Shown here in pieces: positions 1-6,588 of a stretch of DNA of 12,637 nt (position 1 is its first letter; every line of letters begins with the position of its first letter). The notes under the pieces were generated by a model. That model was not told the origin of the DNA, ran no database searches, and was given only the letters and a program-made list of their open reading frames with translations. Source of the DNA: Oscillospiraceae bacterium (GTDB taxonomy: Bacteria; Bacillota; Clostridia; Oscillospirales; Oscillospiraceae). The position numbers and the translations under genes were made by a program. The stretch covers positions 1 to 12,637 of the forward strand of contig JAEDKB010000034.1 of NCBI GenBank assembly GCA_016296045.1, written 5' to 3'.

Positions 1-432
1 GCGGAGGGCTGGCTCCATTCCGGCGATTTGGCCTGCAAGGATGCCGACGGCACCTATCGGATTACCGGCAGACTGAAGGATATGATTATCCGCGGCGGTG
101 AGAACATCTACCCCAAGGAGATTGAGGAGTTCATCTACACCCACCCTGCCGTAAAGGATGTGCAGGTCATCGGTGTGCCGGACAAGAAGTACGGCGAGGA
201 AATTCTGGCCTCAATCGTGCTGAAAGAGCCCGGCTCCGTCACCGTGGAGGAGATGATCGCATTTATCAAAGCCAGCATGGCACGGCATAAGGTGCCGCGC
301 TATGTGGAGTTTGTGGACGGCTTCCCCATGAATGCCGCCGGTAAGGTTCTCAAGTATAAAATGCGTGAAGACGCCGCAAAGCGGCTGGGACTGGTGGGCG
401 ACGGCTCCGACACCGCAGGCCCCGGCAAATAA
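1..432 (+). CDS. AMP-forming acyl-CoA synthetase, C-terminal part (truncated by window edge)
   Basis: Reading frame 1 is open from base 1 to the TAA at 430-432, so the gene begins upstream and only about 143 C-terminal residues are visible. The family (ANL superfamily, AMP-binding enzymes) activates a carboxylic acid with ATP to an acyl-adenylate and transfers it to CoA in the cytoplasm. Seen here: the GWLHSGDLA motif at residues 3-11, the hinge motif around GRLKDMIIRGGENIYP (about 23-38), and the C-terminal PMNAAGK motif with the catalytic lysine at about residue 115 of the fragment. The RGGENIYPKEIEE form is typical of medium- or long-chain fatty-acyl-CoA synthetases, but the substrate cannot be read from this end. 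A weak AT-only hairpin (432-449) is the only terminator-like structure after the stop. The family call is sure; the substrate is open. Confidence 0.93.
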   Translation, partial: AEGWLHSGDLACKDADGTYRITGRLKDMIIRGGENIYPKEIEEFIYTHPAVKDVQVIGVPDKKYGEEILASIVLKEPGSVTVEEMIAFIKASMARHKVPRYVEFVDGFPMNAAGKVLKYKMREDAAKRLGLVGDGSDTAGPGK

Positions 433-454
433 AAGAAATACAATTCTTTACTGC

Positions 455-499
455 AATCTGTAAAAAGCTCTACTCCTTTTATAGCACCGAAGGTGCATC
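455..499 (+). repeat. Intergenic hairpin repeat, copy A
   Basis: AATCTGTAAAAAGCT, then a short spacer, then CTTTTATAGCACCGAAGG and TGCATC. It aligns along its whole length with copy B at 11054-11100, at roughly three quarters identity by eye with small gaps. CTGTAAAAAG (459-468) can pair with CCTTTTATAG (475-484) as an imperfect hairpin. The 3' part GCACC-GAA-GGTGC (484-496) is a perfect small stem-loop. It lies between the acyl-CoA synthetase stop and the ABC operon promoter. I do not recognise it as a named element. Confidence 0.6.
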
Positions 500-560
500 G
501 AAGCCATCACACAAAGAAGCGTCCTCCATGTTATTTTTCTTTCGAAAAATTTACACACCG

Positions 561-592
561 TTCACCGGAGCTTGCGGCGGATATGCTATACT
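561..592 (+). promoter_or_regulatory. Probable promoter of the ABC exporter operon (extended -10)
   Basis: TGCTATACT at 584-592 is a good extended -10 element (TGn followed by TATACT), about 34 bases before the ATG at 626. The best -35-like hexamer, TTCACC at 561-566, is 20 bases away. That is longer than usual, so the promoter may depend on the extended -10 or on an activator. TTACACACCG (551-560) and TTCACCGGAG (561-570) form an imperfect direct repeat with 10-bp spacing, which is the geometry expected of an OmpR-type response-regulator site. That last point is speculation, since no regulator gene is in view. Confidence 0.5.
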
Positions 593-625
593 TGGTCTGA
601 AAAACAACAGGAAGCGGGTGCGGTC

Positions 626-1330
626 ATGGATCATTTTGTGGAATTTCAGAATGTCAGCAAAGTATATACCATGGGCGAGGTGAAGATCAACGCGCTGCAT
701 GATGCCGGATTTACCGTCGATAAAGGCGAAATCTGCGTCATCGTCGGCCCCTCCGGCGCGGGAAAGACCACGCTGCTGAATATCCTCGGCGGTATGGACA
801 GCCTGACAACAGGCAAGGTCTTTATCGACGGAGAGGAAATCTCCGCCTATTCTCCGCGCCGCCTGACCATGTACCGCCGCTACGACGTGGGCTTCGTATT
901 CCAGTTTTATAATCTGATCCAGAATCTGACCGCTCTTGAAAATGTGGAGATGGCGACGCAGATCTGCCGCGAGCCGCTCGATCCGATGGAGGTTTTGGAG
1001 CGGGTGGGTCTTGCACAGCGGGCAAAGAATTTTCCTGCACAGCTTTCCGGCGGAGAGCAGCAGCGGGTTTCCATCGCCCGTGCGCTGGCAAAGAATCCCA
1101 AGCTGCTGCTTTGCGACGAGCCTACCGGCGCACTGGATTATGTGACGGGCAAGCAGGTTTTGAAGCTGCTGCAGGATACCAGTCGGGAAACGGGCATGAC
1201 GGTCGTCATCATCACCCATAACAGCGCGTTAACGGCGATGGCAGACCGAGTGATCTCGGTGAAAAACGGCACCGTGCTGCGGCAGGAGAAAAACGAAAAA
1301 ATCACTCCCGTGGAAGAGATTGAGTGGTGA
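626..1330 (+). CDS. ABC transporter ATP-binding protein (MacB/LolD-like)
   Basis: This 234-aa nucleotide-binding subunit hydrolyses ATP at the inner face of the membrane to drive the partner permease encoded next. All ABC motifs are intact: Walker A GPSGAGKT (41-48), Q-loop Gln93, signature LSGGEQQR (140-147), Walker B LLLCDE (160-165), D-loop ALD (169-171) and switch His198. The size and the [16 protein letters not shown] stretch fit the MacB/LolD/FtsE group that works with FtsX-type permeases. The frame is open further upstream, but the ATG at 626 is chosen because AGGAAG lies 11 bases before it and the protein then starts exactly at the usual N-terminus of the fold. The stop overlaps the start of the permease gene, so the two are translationally coupled. 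What it exports or remodels is unknown. Confidence 0.95.
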   Translation: MDHFVEFQNVSKVYTMGEVKINALHDAGFTVDKGEICVIVGPSGAGKTTLLNILGGMDSLTTGKVFIDGEEISAYSPRRLTMYRRYDVGFVFQFYNLIQNLTALENVEMATQICREPLDPMEVLERVGLAQRAKNFPAQLSGGEQQRVSIARALAKNPKLLLCDEPTGALDYVTGKQVLKLLQDTSRETGMTVVIITHNSALTAMADRVISVKNGTVLRQEKNEKITPVEEIEW

Positions 1331-4053
1331 AGCCGATGCTGTGGAAATCTGTGCTGCGCAGCATCCGGGGCTCTCTCGGACGGTATCTTGCCATCCTTGC
1401 AATTATCGCGCTGGGCGTGGGCTTTTTTGCCGGACTGCGTGTTACCGAGCCATCCATTCTCAAGACGGCAGATGCCTATATTGACGAACTGAATCTGTAT
1501 GATTTCCGCCTGATCAGCACCCTCGGCTTTACCGACGAGGATGTGACGGCCTTTTCGGAGCTGGAGGGGATAGAGGCAGCGCGAGGCTCTGTCAGCGCTG
1601 ATTTTATCTACGTTGAAGAGGACGGCTCTGAGGGGGTTCGTCATGCCCATATGCTCACGGAGGGAATGAATGGGCTGGATATTGTCAGCGGCAGGCTGCC
1701 GGAAAGCGCCGATGAATGTGTCCTTGACGCAAAATATGCCGATGAGAGCAAGCTCGGCACGAAGATCGTCCTCTCGAACAGCAATTCTGAGGAGACCTTC
1801 GATACCTTTGCTTATGATGAATATACCGTGGTCGGGCTTTGTGACGCGGTAGCCTATCTGAATTTTGAGCGCGGCAGCACCTCTCTGGGAAACGGCTCGG
1901 TATCAAGCTACATTTATCTTTTGCCGGAGGGCTTTTCCACCGAGTATTATACGGAGATTTTCCTGACGATTCCGGCGGCAGGGGAGATCTATTCCGACGC
2001 ATATGAAGATGCCGTGGAGGAATTGCGCGGATCGGTGGAAGCGCTGTTAGAGGAACGGGCAGAGCTGCGCTACCGGAAAATCTGCAGCGATGCCCGGACG
2101 GAAATCGACGATGCCCAGAAGGAGCTGGACGAAAAGCAACAGGAGCTTTCCGATGCGCAGGCGGAAACGGACGCGGCGCAGGCGGAGCTGGATAAGAAAA
2201 AGCAGGAGCTTGCTGCCATGCAGGCCATGTTTGCAGGCAATCCTGCCGTACTGGAAAGTGCTCAGACGGAAATTGACAGCGCCCAGAAGGAGCTGGACGA
2301 TGCCCTGCTGAAAATTGCGGACGGGCAAACGGAGATCGATGATGCCCGGAAGGAGTTGGACGCGGCGCGGGCAGAGCTTGACGATATAAAGCCTGCCAAG
2401 GTCTACACCCTGGATCGCAGCTCCAATCTCGGCTATGCCAGCTTGTCAAATGACACGGCCATTGTCTCCGGTGTGGCAAAGGCCTTTCCGCTGTTCTTTT
2501 TCCTTGTCGCGGCGCTCGTGTGCATCACCACCATGACCCGAATGGTCAGCGAACGGCGGACGGAAAACGGTGTGCTCAAGGCCTTGGGCTACGGCAGCGG
2601 CGCTATCGCGGGGCAGTATCTGTTCTATGCGGGAAGCGCCTCCGTTGTCGGCTGCATCATAGGCTTCCTACTTGGCTCACGTTATTTGCCCATGGCACTC
2701 TGGCAGGTCTACCGCATCATGTACTCCATCCGGCGACCCATAGCGTTCGTGCTGGACTGGAAGCTGTTTGCCCTGTGCAGCGCCCTCTATCTGCTGTGCG
2801 CTCTGGGCGCAACCTGGTGGGTCTGCCATAGGGATCTGCGAGAAAGCAGCGCTCAATTGATCCGCCCCAAGGCACCGACACCCGGCAAGAGGGTTTTTCT
2901 GGAACGTATCGGCTTTATCTGGAAGCACATCAAGTTCCTGCACAAGGTCTCCATACGGAATATTCTGCGCTATAAAAAGCGGATGTTCATGATGATCGTC
3001 GGCATCGGCGGCTGCACGGCGCTGCTTTTGACCGGCTTCGGCATCCGCGACACGATCCAGCCGGTGGTAGACCGCCAGTACAACGAGATCGAGCACTTTG
3101 ACGCTTCCGTTTCCTTTATGGATACGGCGGATGAGGCGGTACAGGCGGAGTTTACCGAACAGACTGCCGATGTTGCCGAGCGCATTGCTTTCCTGCATAC
3201 CGAGAGCGTGGACGCGGCAACGGAAAACGGGAATCAATCCATCAATCTGGTCGTATTCACCGACGAACCGGCTGATTTTGTCAGCCTCCACGACGGAAAG
3301 AAGCCCATTGCTTTCCCCAAAGCGGGAGAGGCGGTGCTCAACTACCGCTTTGCATCGGAAAACGGAATCTCTGTGGGAGACACGGTGGAGCTGATCGGCG
3401 ATGACTATAAGACCCTTACCGTTACCGTCTCGGCGATTTTTGACAATTACATCTATGACTATATCTATGTCAGCGCGGACACCTGCGCCGCCCAGTGGGG
3501 GCAGGCACCCGAGTGCAATACGGCCTATGTGAATTTTGCTGAGGGGCAGGAGCCCAACGCTGCCGGAGCGGTTCTTTTGGACGCGGAGCATGTGTCCCAT
3601 GTCACCCTGAGCGCCGATATGCGCACAAGGGTGGGCAGTATGCTTGAGAGTCTGGATTATATCGTCCTCATTGTTTTGGTGTGCGCCGGAGCACTGGCCT
3701 TTATCGTGCTGTATAATCTCACCAACATCACCATTACCGAGCGCACCCGTGAGATCGCAACATTGAAGGTGCTGGGCTTCTACCAGCGGGAGCAGAATTC
3801 CTATGTGTTCCGCGAAAACATCGTCCTGACAGGAATCAGCGCCCTGTGCGGTATTCCCATGGGCATCGTGCTGCTGCGCTATGTTATGGCTCAGATCAAA
3901 ATCAGCTCCATCTATTTCGGCTGCCGTCTGGCATGGGAAAGCTATCTGATGGCCGTGCTGATTACCTTTGCGTTCACGCTTATCGTGGATCTGGTGCTGA
4001 CCTCAAAGACCCGGCGCATCAACATGGCCGAGGCGATGAAGGCAATCGAATGA
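1324..4053 (+). CDS. ABC transporter permease with two FtsX domains and an extracytoplasmic coiled coil
   Basis: This is the 909-aa membrane partner of the preceding ATPase. Predicted membrane segments lie near residues 20-40, 387-405, 424-450, 480-500, 554-574, 779-800, 832-855 and 874-895: two 1+3 halves, each with an FtsX-type core (conserved RTENGVLKALGY at about 415 and RTREIATLKVLGF at about 806). The first extracytoplasmic loop contains a MacB-like portion and then an Asp/Glu/Ala/Lys/Gln-rich coiled coil at about 240-358. The second half has a globular outer domain (about 575-775). The family acts by mechanotransmission: ATP hydrolysis moves the outer domains, used for lipid or peptide export or for controlling wall enzymes. 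Start: GTG 1324 or GTG 1327 (6 or 9 bases after GGAAGA at 1312-1317). ATG 1336 is less likely because its spacing is 18. Substrate unknown. Confidence 0.9.
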   Translation: MVKPMLWKSVLRSIRGSLGRYLAILAIIALGVGFFAGLRVTEPSILKTADAYIDELNLYDFRLISTLGFTDEDVTAFSELEGIEAARGSVSADFIYVEEDGSEGVRHAHMLTEGMNGLDIVSGRLPESADECVLDAKYADESKLGTKIVLSNSNSEETFDTFAYDEYTVVGLCDAVAYLNFERGSTSLGNGSVSSYIYLLPEGFSTEYYTEIFLTIPAAGEIYSDAYEDAVEELRGSVEALLEERAELRYRKICSDARTEIDDAQKELDEKQQELSDAQAETDAAQAELDKKKQELAAMQAMFAGNPAVLESAQTEIDSAQKELDDALLKIADGQTEIDDARKELDAARAELDDIKPAKVYTLDRSSNLGYASLSNDTAIVSGVAKAFPLFFFLVAALVCITTMTRMVSERRTENGVLKALGYGSGAIAGQYLFYAGSASVVGCIIGFLLGSRYLPMALWQVYRIMYSIRRPIAFVLDWKLFALCSALYLLCALGATWWVCHRDLRESSAQLIRPKAPTPGKRVFLERIGFIWKHIKFLHKVSIRNILRYKKRMFMMIVGIGGCTALLLTGFGIRDTIQPVVDRQYNEIEHFDASVSFMDTADEAVQAEFTEQTADVAERIAFLHTESVDAATENGNQSINLVVFTDEPADFVSLHDGKKPIAFPKAGEAVLNYRFASENGISVGDTVELIGDDYKTLTVTVSAIFDNYIYDYIYVSADTCAAQWGQAPECNTAYVNFAEGQEPNAAGAVLLDAEHVSHVTLSADMRTRVGSMLESLDYIVLIVLVCAGALAFIVLYNLTNITITERTREIATLKVLGFYQREQNSYVFRENIVLTGISALCGIPMGIVLLRYVMAQIKISSIYFGCRLAWESYLMAVLITFAFTLIVDLVLTSKTRRINMAEAMKAIE
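2098..2361 (+). repeat. In-phase 33-bp coding repeats in the coiled coil of the permease
   Basis: Three near-identical 11-codon units occur at 2098-2130, 2266-2298 and 2329-2361 (residues 259-269, 315-325, 336-346), reading TEIDDAQKELD, TEIDSAQKELD and TEIDDARKELD. Offsets between units are 168 and 63 bp, i.e. 56 and 21 residues. Both are multiples of seven, so the heptad register is kept. The stretch between them is degenerate sequence of the same kind (AQAELDKKKQEL). Confidence 0.8.
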
Positions 4054-4103
4054 CCCATATCGCATAACAGTGCTTTGAAACGAGTACACATTTGTAACAG
4101 AAA

Positions 4104-4138
4104 AGGGGTTGTCCCACGATGTTCGTGAGACAGCCCCT
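4104..4138 (+). terminator. Rho-independent terminator of the ABC operon
   Basis: AGGGGTTGTCCCACGA (4104-4119) pairs with TCGTGAGACAGCCCCT (4123-4138) around a TGT loop: 16 positions with one G-T wobble and one C-A mismatch. It is GC-rich at the base and followed by ATTTGTTA. It lies 50 bases after the permease stop. The T tract is short, but the stem is strong. Confidence 0.8.
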
Positions 4139-4191
4139 ATTTGTTATGCCAAAGAGCGCACAAACAGTGCATAGGAAGAGACGTAGTGTTC

Positions 4192-4242
4192 ATACTAGAA
4201 TCTGATAAAAAGGTTTTTAACCTTTTTATCAGATTCTGGTAT
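4192..4242. repeat. Long palindrome, copy C of the intergenic hairpin repeat
   Basis: AGAATCTGATAAAAAGGTT (4197-4215) and AACCTTTTTATCAGATTCT (4219-4237) are exact inverted copies separated by TTT. Pairing extends outward to 4192/4242 with one T-G wobble, giving a 24-bp stem with a 3-nt loop. Read on the minus strand it starts ATACCAGAATCTGATAAAAA, which matches the start of copy B at 11047 almost base for base. It sits between the two convergent terminators and overlaps neither, so it is not needed to end either transcript. Confidence 0.85.
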
Positions 4243-4280
4243 CAAACGGCCACTCCGGCTGCGGAGTGCAGAAAAAGGTA

Positions 4281-4321
4281 GAAAAACACGCTTTCGTCCA
4301 CCGGACAAAAGCGTGTTTTTC
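4281..4321 (-). terminator. Terminator of tRNA-Gly
   Basis: GAAAAACACGCTTTCGTCC (4281-4299) pairs with GGACAAAAGCGTGTTTTTC (4303-4321) around an ACC loop: 19 positions with one mismatch (4295/4307). It begins directly next to the encoded CCA end of the tRNA and has A5/T5 arms at its base, so it could end transcription on either strand. On the minus strand it is followed by another T-rich stretch (ACCTTTTTCTGC). Confidence 0.85.
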
Positions 4322-4397
4322 TGGAGCGGGTGACGAGGCTCGAACTCGCTACCTCCACCTTGGCAAGGTGGCGCTCTACCAGATGAGCTACACCCGC
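4322..4397 (-). tRNA. trnG: tRNA-Gly (anticodon GCC)
   Basis: On the minus strand a complete 76-nt cloverleaf can be folded by eye. The acceptor stem is GCGGGTG/CACCCGC (7 bp), the D stem GCTC/GAGC, and the anticodon stem CCACC/GGTGG with loop TTGCCAA. The variable loop is AGGTA, the T stem is GCGAG/CTCGT with one G-T pair, and the T loop is TTCGAGC. The discriminator is T and the CCA end is encoded (4322-4324). The anticodon GCC (bases 4362-4364 on the complement) reads GGC and GGT glycine codons. It has its own promoter 12 bases upstream and a terminator directly behind it. Confidence 0.98.
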
Positions 4398-4408
4398 GTG
4401 CAGGAATC

Positions 4409-4437
4409 ATTATAGTCACTGCTCCCGCATTTGTCAA
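4409..4437 (-). promoter_or_regulatory. Consensus sigma-A promoter of tRNA-Gly
   Basis: On the minus strand TTGACA (4432-4437) and TATAAT (4409-4414) are both perfect consensus hexamers with an exact 17-bp spacer. The expected start, about 7 bases after the -10, leaves a 5' leader of only a few bases before the tRNA at 4397. The -35 lies about 20 bases after the stop of the lipoprotein gene. Confidence 0.95.
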
Positions 4438-4457
4438 GCATTTATTTTTCTTTTTTG

Positions 4458-5678
4458 CTAATTATTTGAAGAATTTTCCGGTTCGGACTCATCGGTATTC
4501 TGCGTAGGCTCAACGGAGGTTGACGGTTCCGAGGTGTCGCCTGGAATGCTTTCCTCGGCGGGCAGGGTCGTAAATGCGGGTGTGGCGGGATAGGATGCGG
4601 TGTCCCAGAGGTAGCCGAGCTCCAACATTTCCTCGGTGCTCATCAGATGGATCTCTTTTTCACCCAGCTCAATCGAGCGCATCAGATCCACATAATAATA
4701 CTGGTCCTCCAAACGAACCATATTCCAATAGCAGGCTTTGCCGCCGCGTGTGCCGCTGACAAGCAGACATTGGATATTTGCGTTGCTGCACTCGGCAAAG
4801 AAAACAGACGAAAAAGACCGGCTGTGTGCAAGTCCGTCACAAAGAAGGTTATATGCCGGCATTGTCGGCTCCTCCTCCGCGACGGTGTAGTCAAACCGTC
4901 CGCACAGGAAGCGGTAGAGCAGAACGACTTTTTCATATTCATCCTTTCCGGAGCTGATATAGGAGGAAGCGGAGGAAAGGATCGTGTTGACGGAATTTTG
5001 TTTCAGGCGCATTTCGTCCTTGGTGTCCGGATAGGAAAAATGCAGCTCCAGAATTCTCGTTTCGCCCTCGTCGGGATAGATTTCCGCAGAAAACTCCGGA
5101 ACAGCCAATACCTGATCGGGATGCTCCAGACAGTATTCCGAGATATAGGCGGCGAAATCCGTTTCACGGTAGTTGCGGATTCGAAGCGTCAGGGCAGTGT
5201 CATAGTTCACGAGGACGTTTTGAATCTTGGAGTAGGCGCTGTTGTTGCCGTTGACGGTAACAATGGAGTTAATCTCCGCAGCGCTGCGGCGAAAAACGAT
5301 GCTGATTTCAATGCTGCCGCTTTTTTCGCTGCCGAAAAGCTCCGCATCGGCAAAATCCACGGCATATGCACCGATCGGATCTTCCTGCGTGGCATACCGG
5401 ATGGTTTCGGTGAGATCGGCGTTAATATCGCCGTCGTAGTTTTCCACAAGGATTTCGCCGTGCTCCGTCCAATCGCGGATAAAACCGAGCACTGCTCCGC
5501 GCAGCTCATTGCGGTTGGTCGCAACGGGCAGCGGATCGTCCTCGGGAGCCTGTGAAGAGGGCATCGGCTGCTCAACATGCGGCTCAACGGACAGGTAATC
5601 GTTTTTGATCCAGCTGTCGCAGGCGGTCAGCCCGAGAAGCGTTGCTGCAATCACTACAAGAACCAAAAGCTTTTTCAC
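4458..5678 (-). CDS. Transglutaminase-like lipoprotein with altered catalytic triad
   Basis: This 406-aa protein has a lipoprotein signal peptide MKKLLVLVVIAATLLGLTAC with the lipobox LTAC and lipidated Cys20, so it should be anchored on the outer face of the membrane. After a short acidic/Pro linker there is an unassigned region (about 50-250), then a transglutaminase-like segment. That segment has LLCDGLA with Cys280 where the catalytic Cys lies, then LVSGTRGGKACYWN, then YYYVDLM with Asp331. The family usually has HAWN before the Asp; here it reads CYWN, so the catalytic His position is Cys316. The last 35 residues are a Ser/Thr/Glu/Pro-rich tail. The start is GTG 5676-5678, fixed by AAAGGAGG (5685-5692) six bases before it and by the signal peptide. 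It is the last gene of the minus-strand unit, 30 bases after the YitT gene. Function unknown; a peptide- or wall-binding role is a guess. Confidence 0.75.
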   Translation of the reverse strand: MKKLLVLVVIAATLLGLTACDSWIKNDYLSVEPHVEQPMPSSQAPEDDPLPVATNRNELRGAVLGFIRDWTEHGEILVENYDGDINADLTETIRYATQEDPIGAYAVDFADAELFGSEKSGSIEISIVFRRSAAEINSIVTVNGNNSAYSKIQNVLVNYDTALTLRIRNYRETDFAAYISEYCLEHPDQVLAVPEFSAEIYPDEGETRILELHFSYPDTKDEMRLKQNSVNTILSSASSYISSGKDEYEKVVLLYRFLCGRFDYTVAEEEPTMPAYNLLCDGLAHSRSFSSVFFAECSNANIQCLLVSGTRGGKACYWNMVRLEDQYYYVDLMRSIELGEKEIHLMSTEEMLELGYLWDTASYPATPAFTTLPAEESIPGDTSEPSTSVEPTQNTDESEPENSSNN

Positions 5679-5708
5679 GGGAGACCTCCTTTGTCAGAGT
5701 CGAATCGT

Positions 5709-6584
5709 TTACAGTTCATTTCTGTCGTAGCGTTTGAAGCCGTCGCCGAGCACCTGATGCGCATCCTGCAAAATCAGGAACGCATTGGGATCAACGGTCA
5801 TGACGATCTCCTTCAACTGTGCAAGCTGTCTGCGCTTGACGGCACAGAGCAGAACGGTTTTTTCGGTATGGGAATAATAGCCCTCGCCGTTGAGCATGGT
5901 CACGCCGCGATCAAGCTGATCGCAGATGCTCTTGGAGATATCCTCATGTGCGTCCGAAATAATCAAGGCGACTTTGGAATAATCCAGACCGTAGACGACC
6001 TTGTCGAGCGCAAAGGAGGAGAGAAACAGCGTGATTGCGCTGTAGAGGGTATTGTTAAACTCTTTGTAAACGATGCCGGTGGCAACAGCGGTGCACAGAT
6101 CCATGCAAAGAATGATTTTGCCGATGGGAAGATTTCTCAGCTTCATTTTCAGCAGTCTGGCAACGATGTCAACGCCGCCGGTAGATGCTTCTGCGATAAA
6201 GACCAGGCCGAGACCGGCGCCGATCATGAGACCGCCAAAGATGGAAGCGACCAGCGGCTCGACCTTCGGAACGGGAATCAGTACGGCAAACAGGTCAAAG
6301 CAGGCGGAAGAAACTGCCATGCCCAGCAGGGAACCGAAGAAAAACCGTTTTCCGACGTGATGCAGACCGAGCAAAAACAGCGGAAGATTAAAAGCAACCG
6401 TCAGCAGGCCGACGGTCAGCCAGCGCGACTGGGTGGCGTAGACAATCAGCATGGCAATACCGGAGACACCGCCGCAGTTGATGCCGTTGGGATCAAGGAA
6501 AAGGTCAAAGCCCAATGCAAAAACGGCGCTTCCGAAAACAATCATAAAAAGATTCCGAAGAAGCTCTTTGTGTGTGTGTTTCAT
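5709..6584 (-). CDS. YitT family membrane protein (DUF161 + DUF2179)
   Basis: This is a 291-aa protein with about six hydrophobic membrane segments in residues 11-200 (for example 11-30, 37-50, 56-76, 81-103, 110-131, 154-173). Family marks are NGINCGGVSGIA (33-44) and STGGVDIVARLL (134-145). A soluble C-terminal DUF2179-type domain (about 204-285) ends in the typical VLGDGFKR (278-285). Proteins of this family are common and often multi-copy in Firmicutes; their biochemical role is not established. The ATG at 6582-6584 lies only 4 bases after the stop of the ParC-like gene, and its GGAG ribosome site (6595-6598) is inside the end of that gene, so the two are very probably translated from one mRNA. 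Length is normal for the family. Confidence 0.92.
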   Translation of the reverse strand: MKHTHKELLRNLFMIVFGSAVFALGFDLFLDPNGINCGGVSGIAMLIVYATQSRWLTVGLLTVAFNLPLFLLGLHHVGKRFFFGSLLGMAVSSACFDLFAVLIPVPKVEPLVASIFGGLMIGAGLGLVFIAEASTGGVDIVARLLKMKLRNLPIGKIILCMDLCTAVATGIVYKEFNNTLYSAITLFLSSFALDKVVYGLDYSKVALIISDAHEDISKSICDQLDRGVTMLNGEGYYSHTEKTVLLCAVKRRQLAQLKEIVMTVDPNAFLILQDAHQVLGDGFKRYDRNEL

Positions 6585-6588
6585 TTCA

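Noticed and set aside
432..449. AAAGAA/TTCTTT hairpin after the acyl-CoA synthetase stop as a terminator
   Set aside because: The stem is only six A-T-rich pairs and has no following T tract; too weak to call.
4195..4437. 80-codon minus-strand open frame
   Set aside because: It runs through the tRNA-Gly gene, its terminator and the palindrome, so it is not a protein gene.
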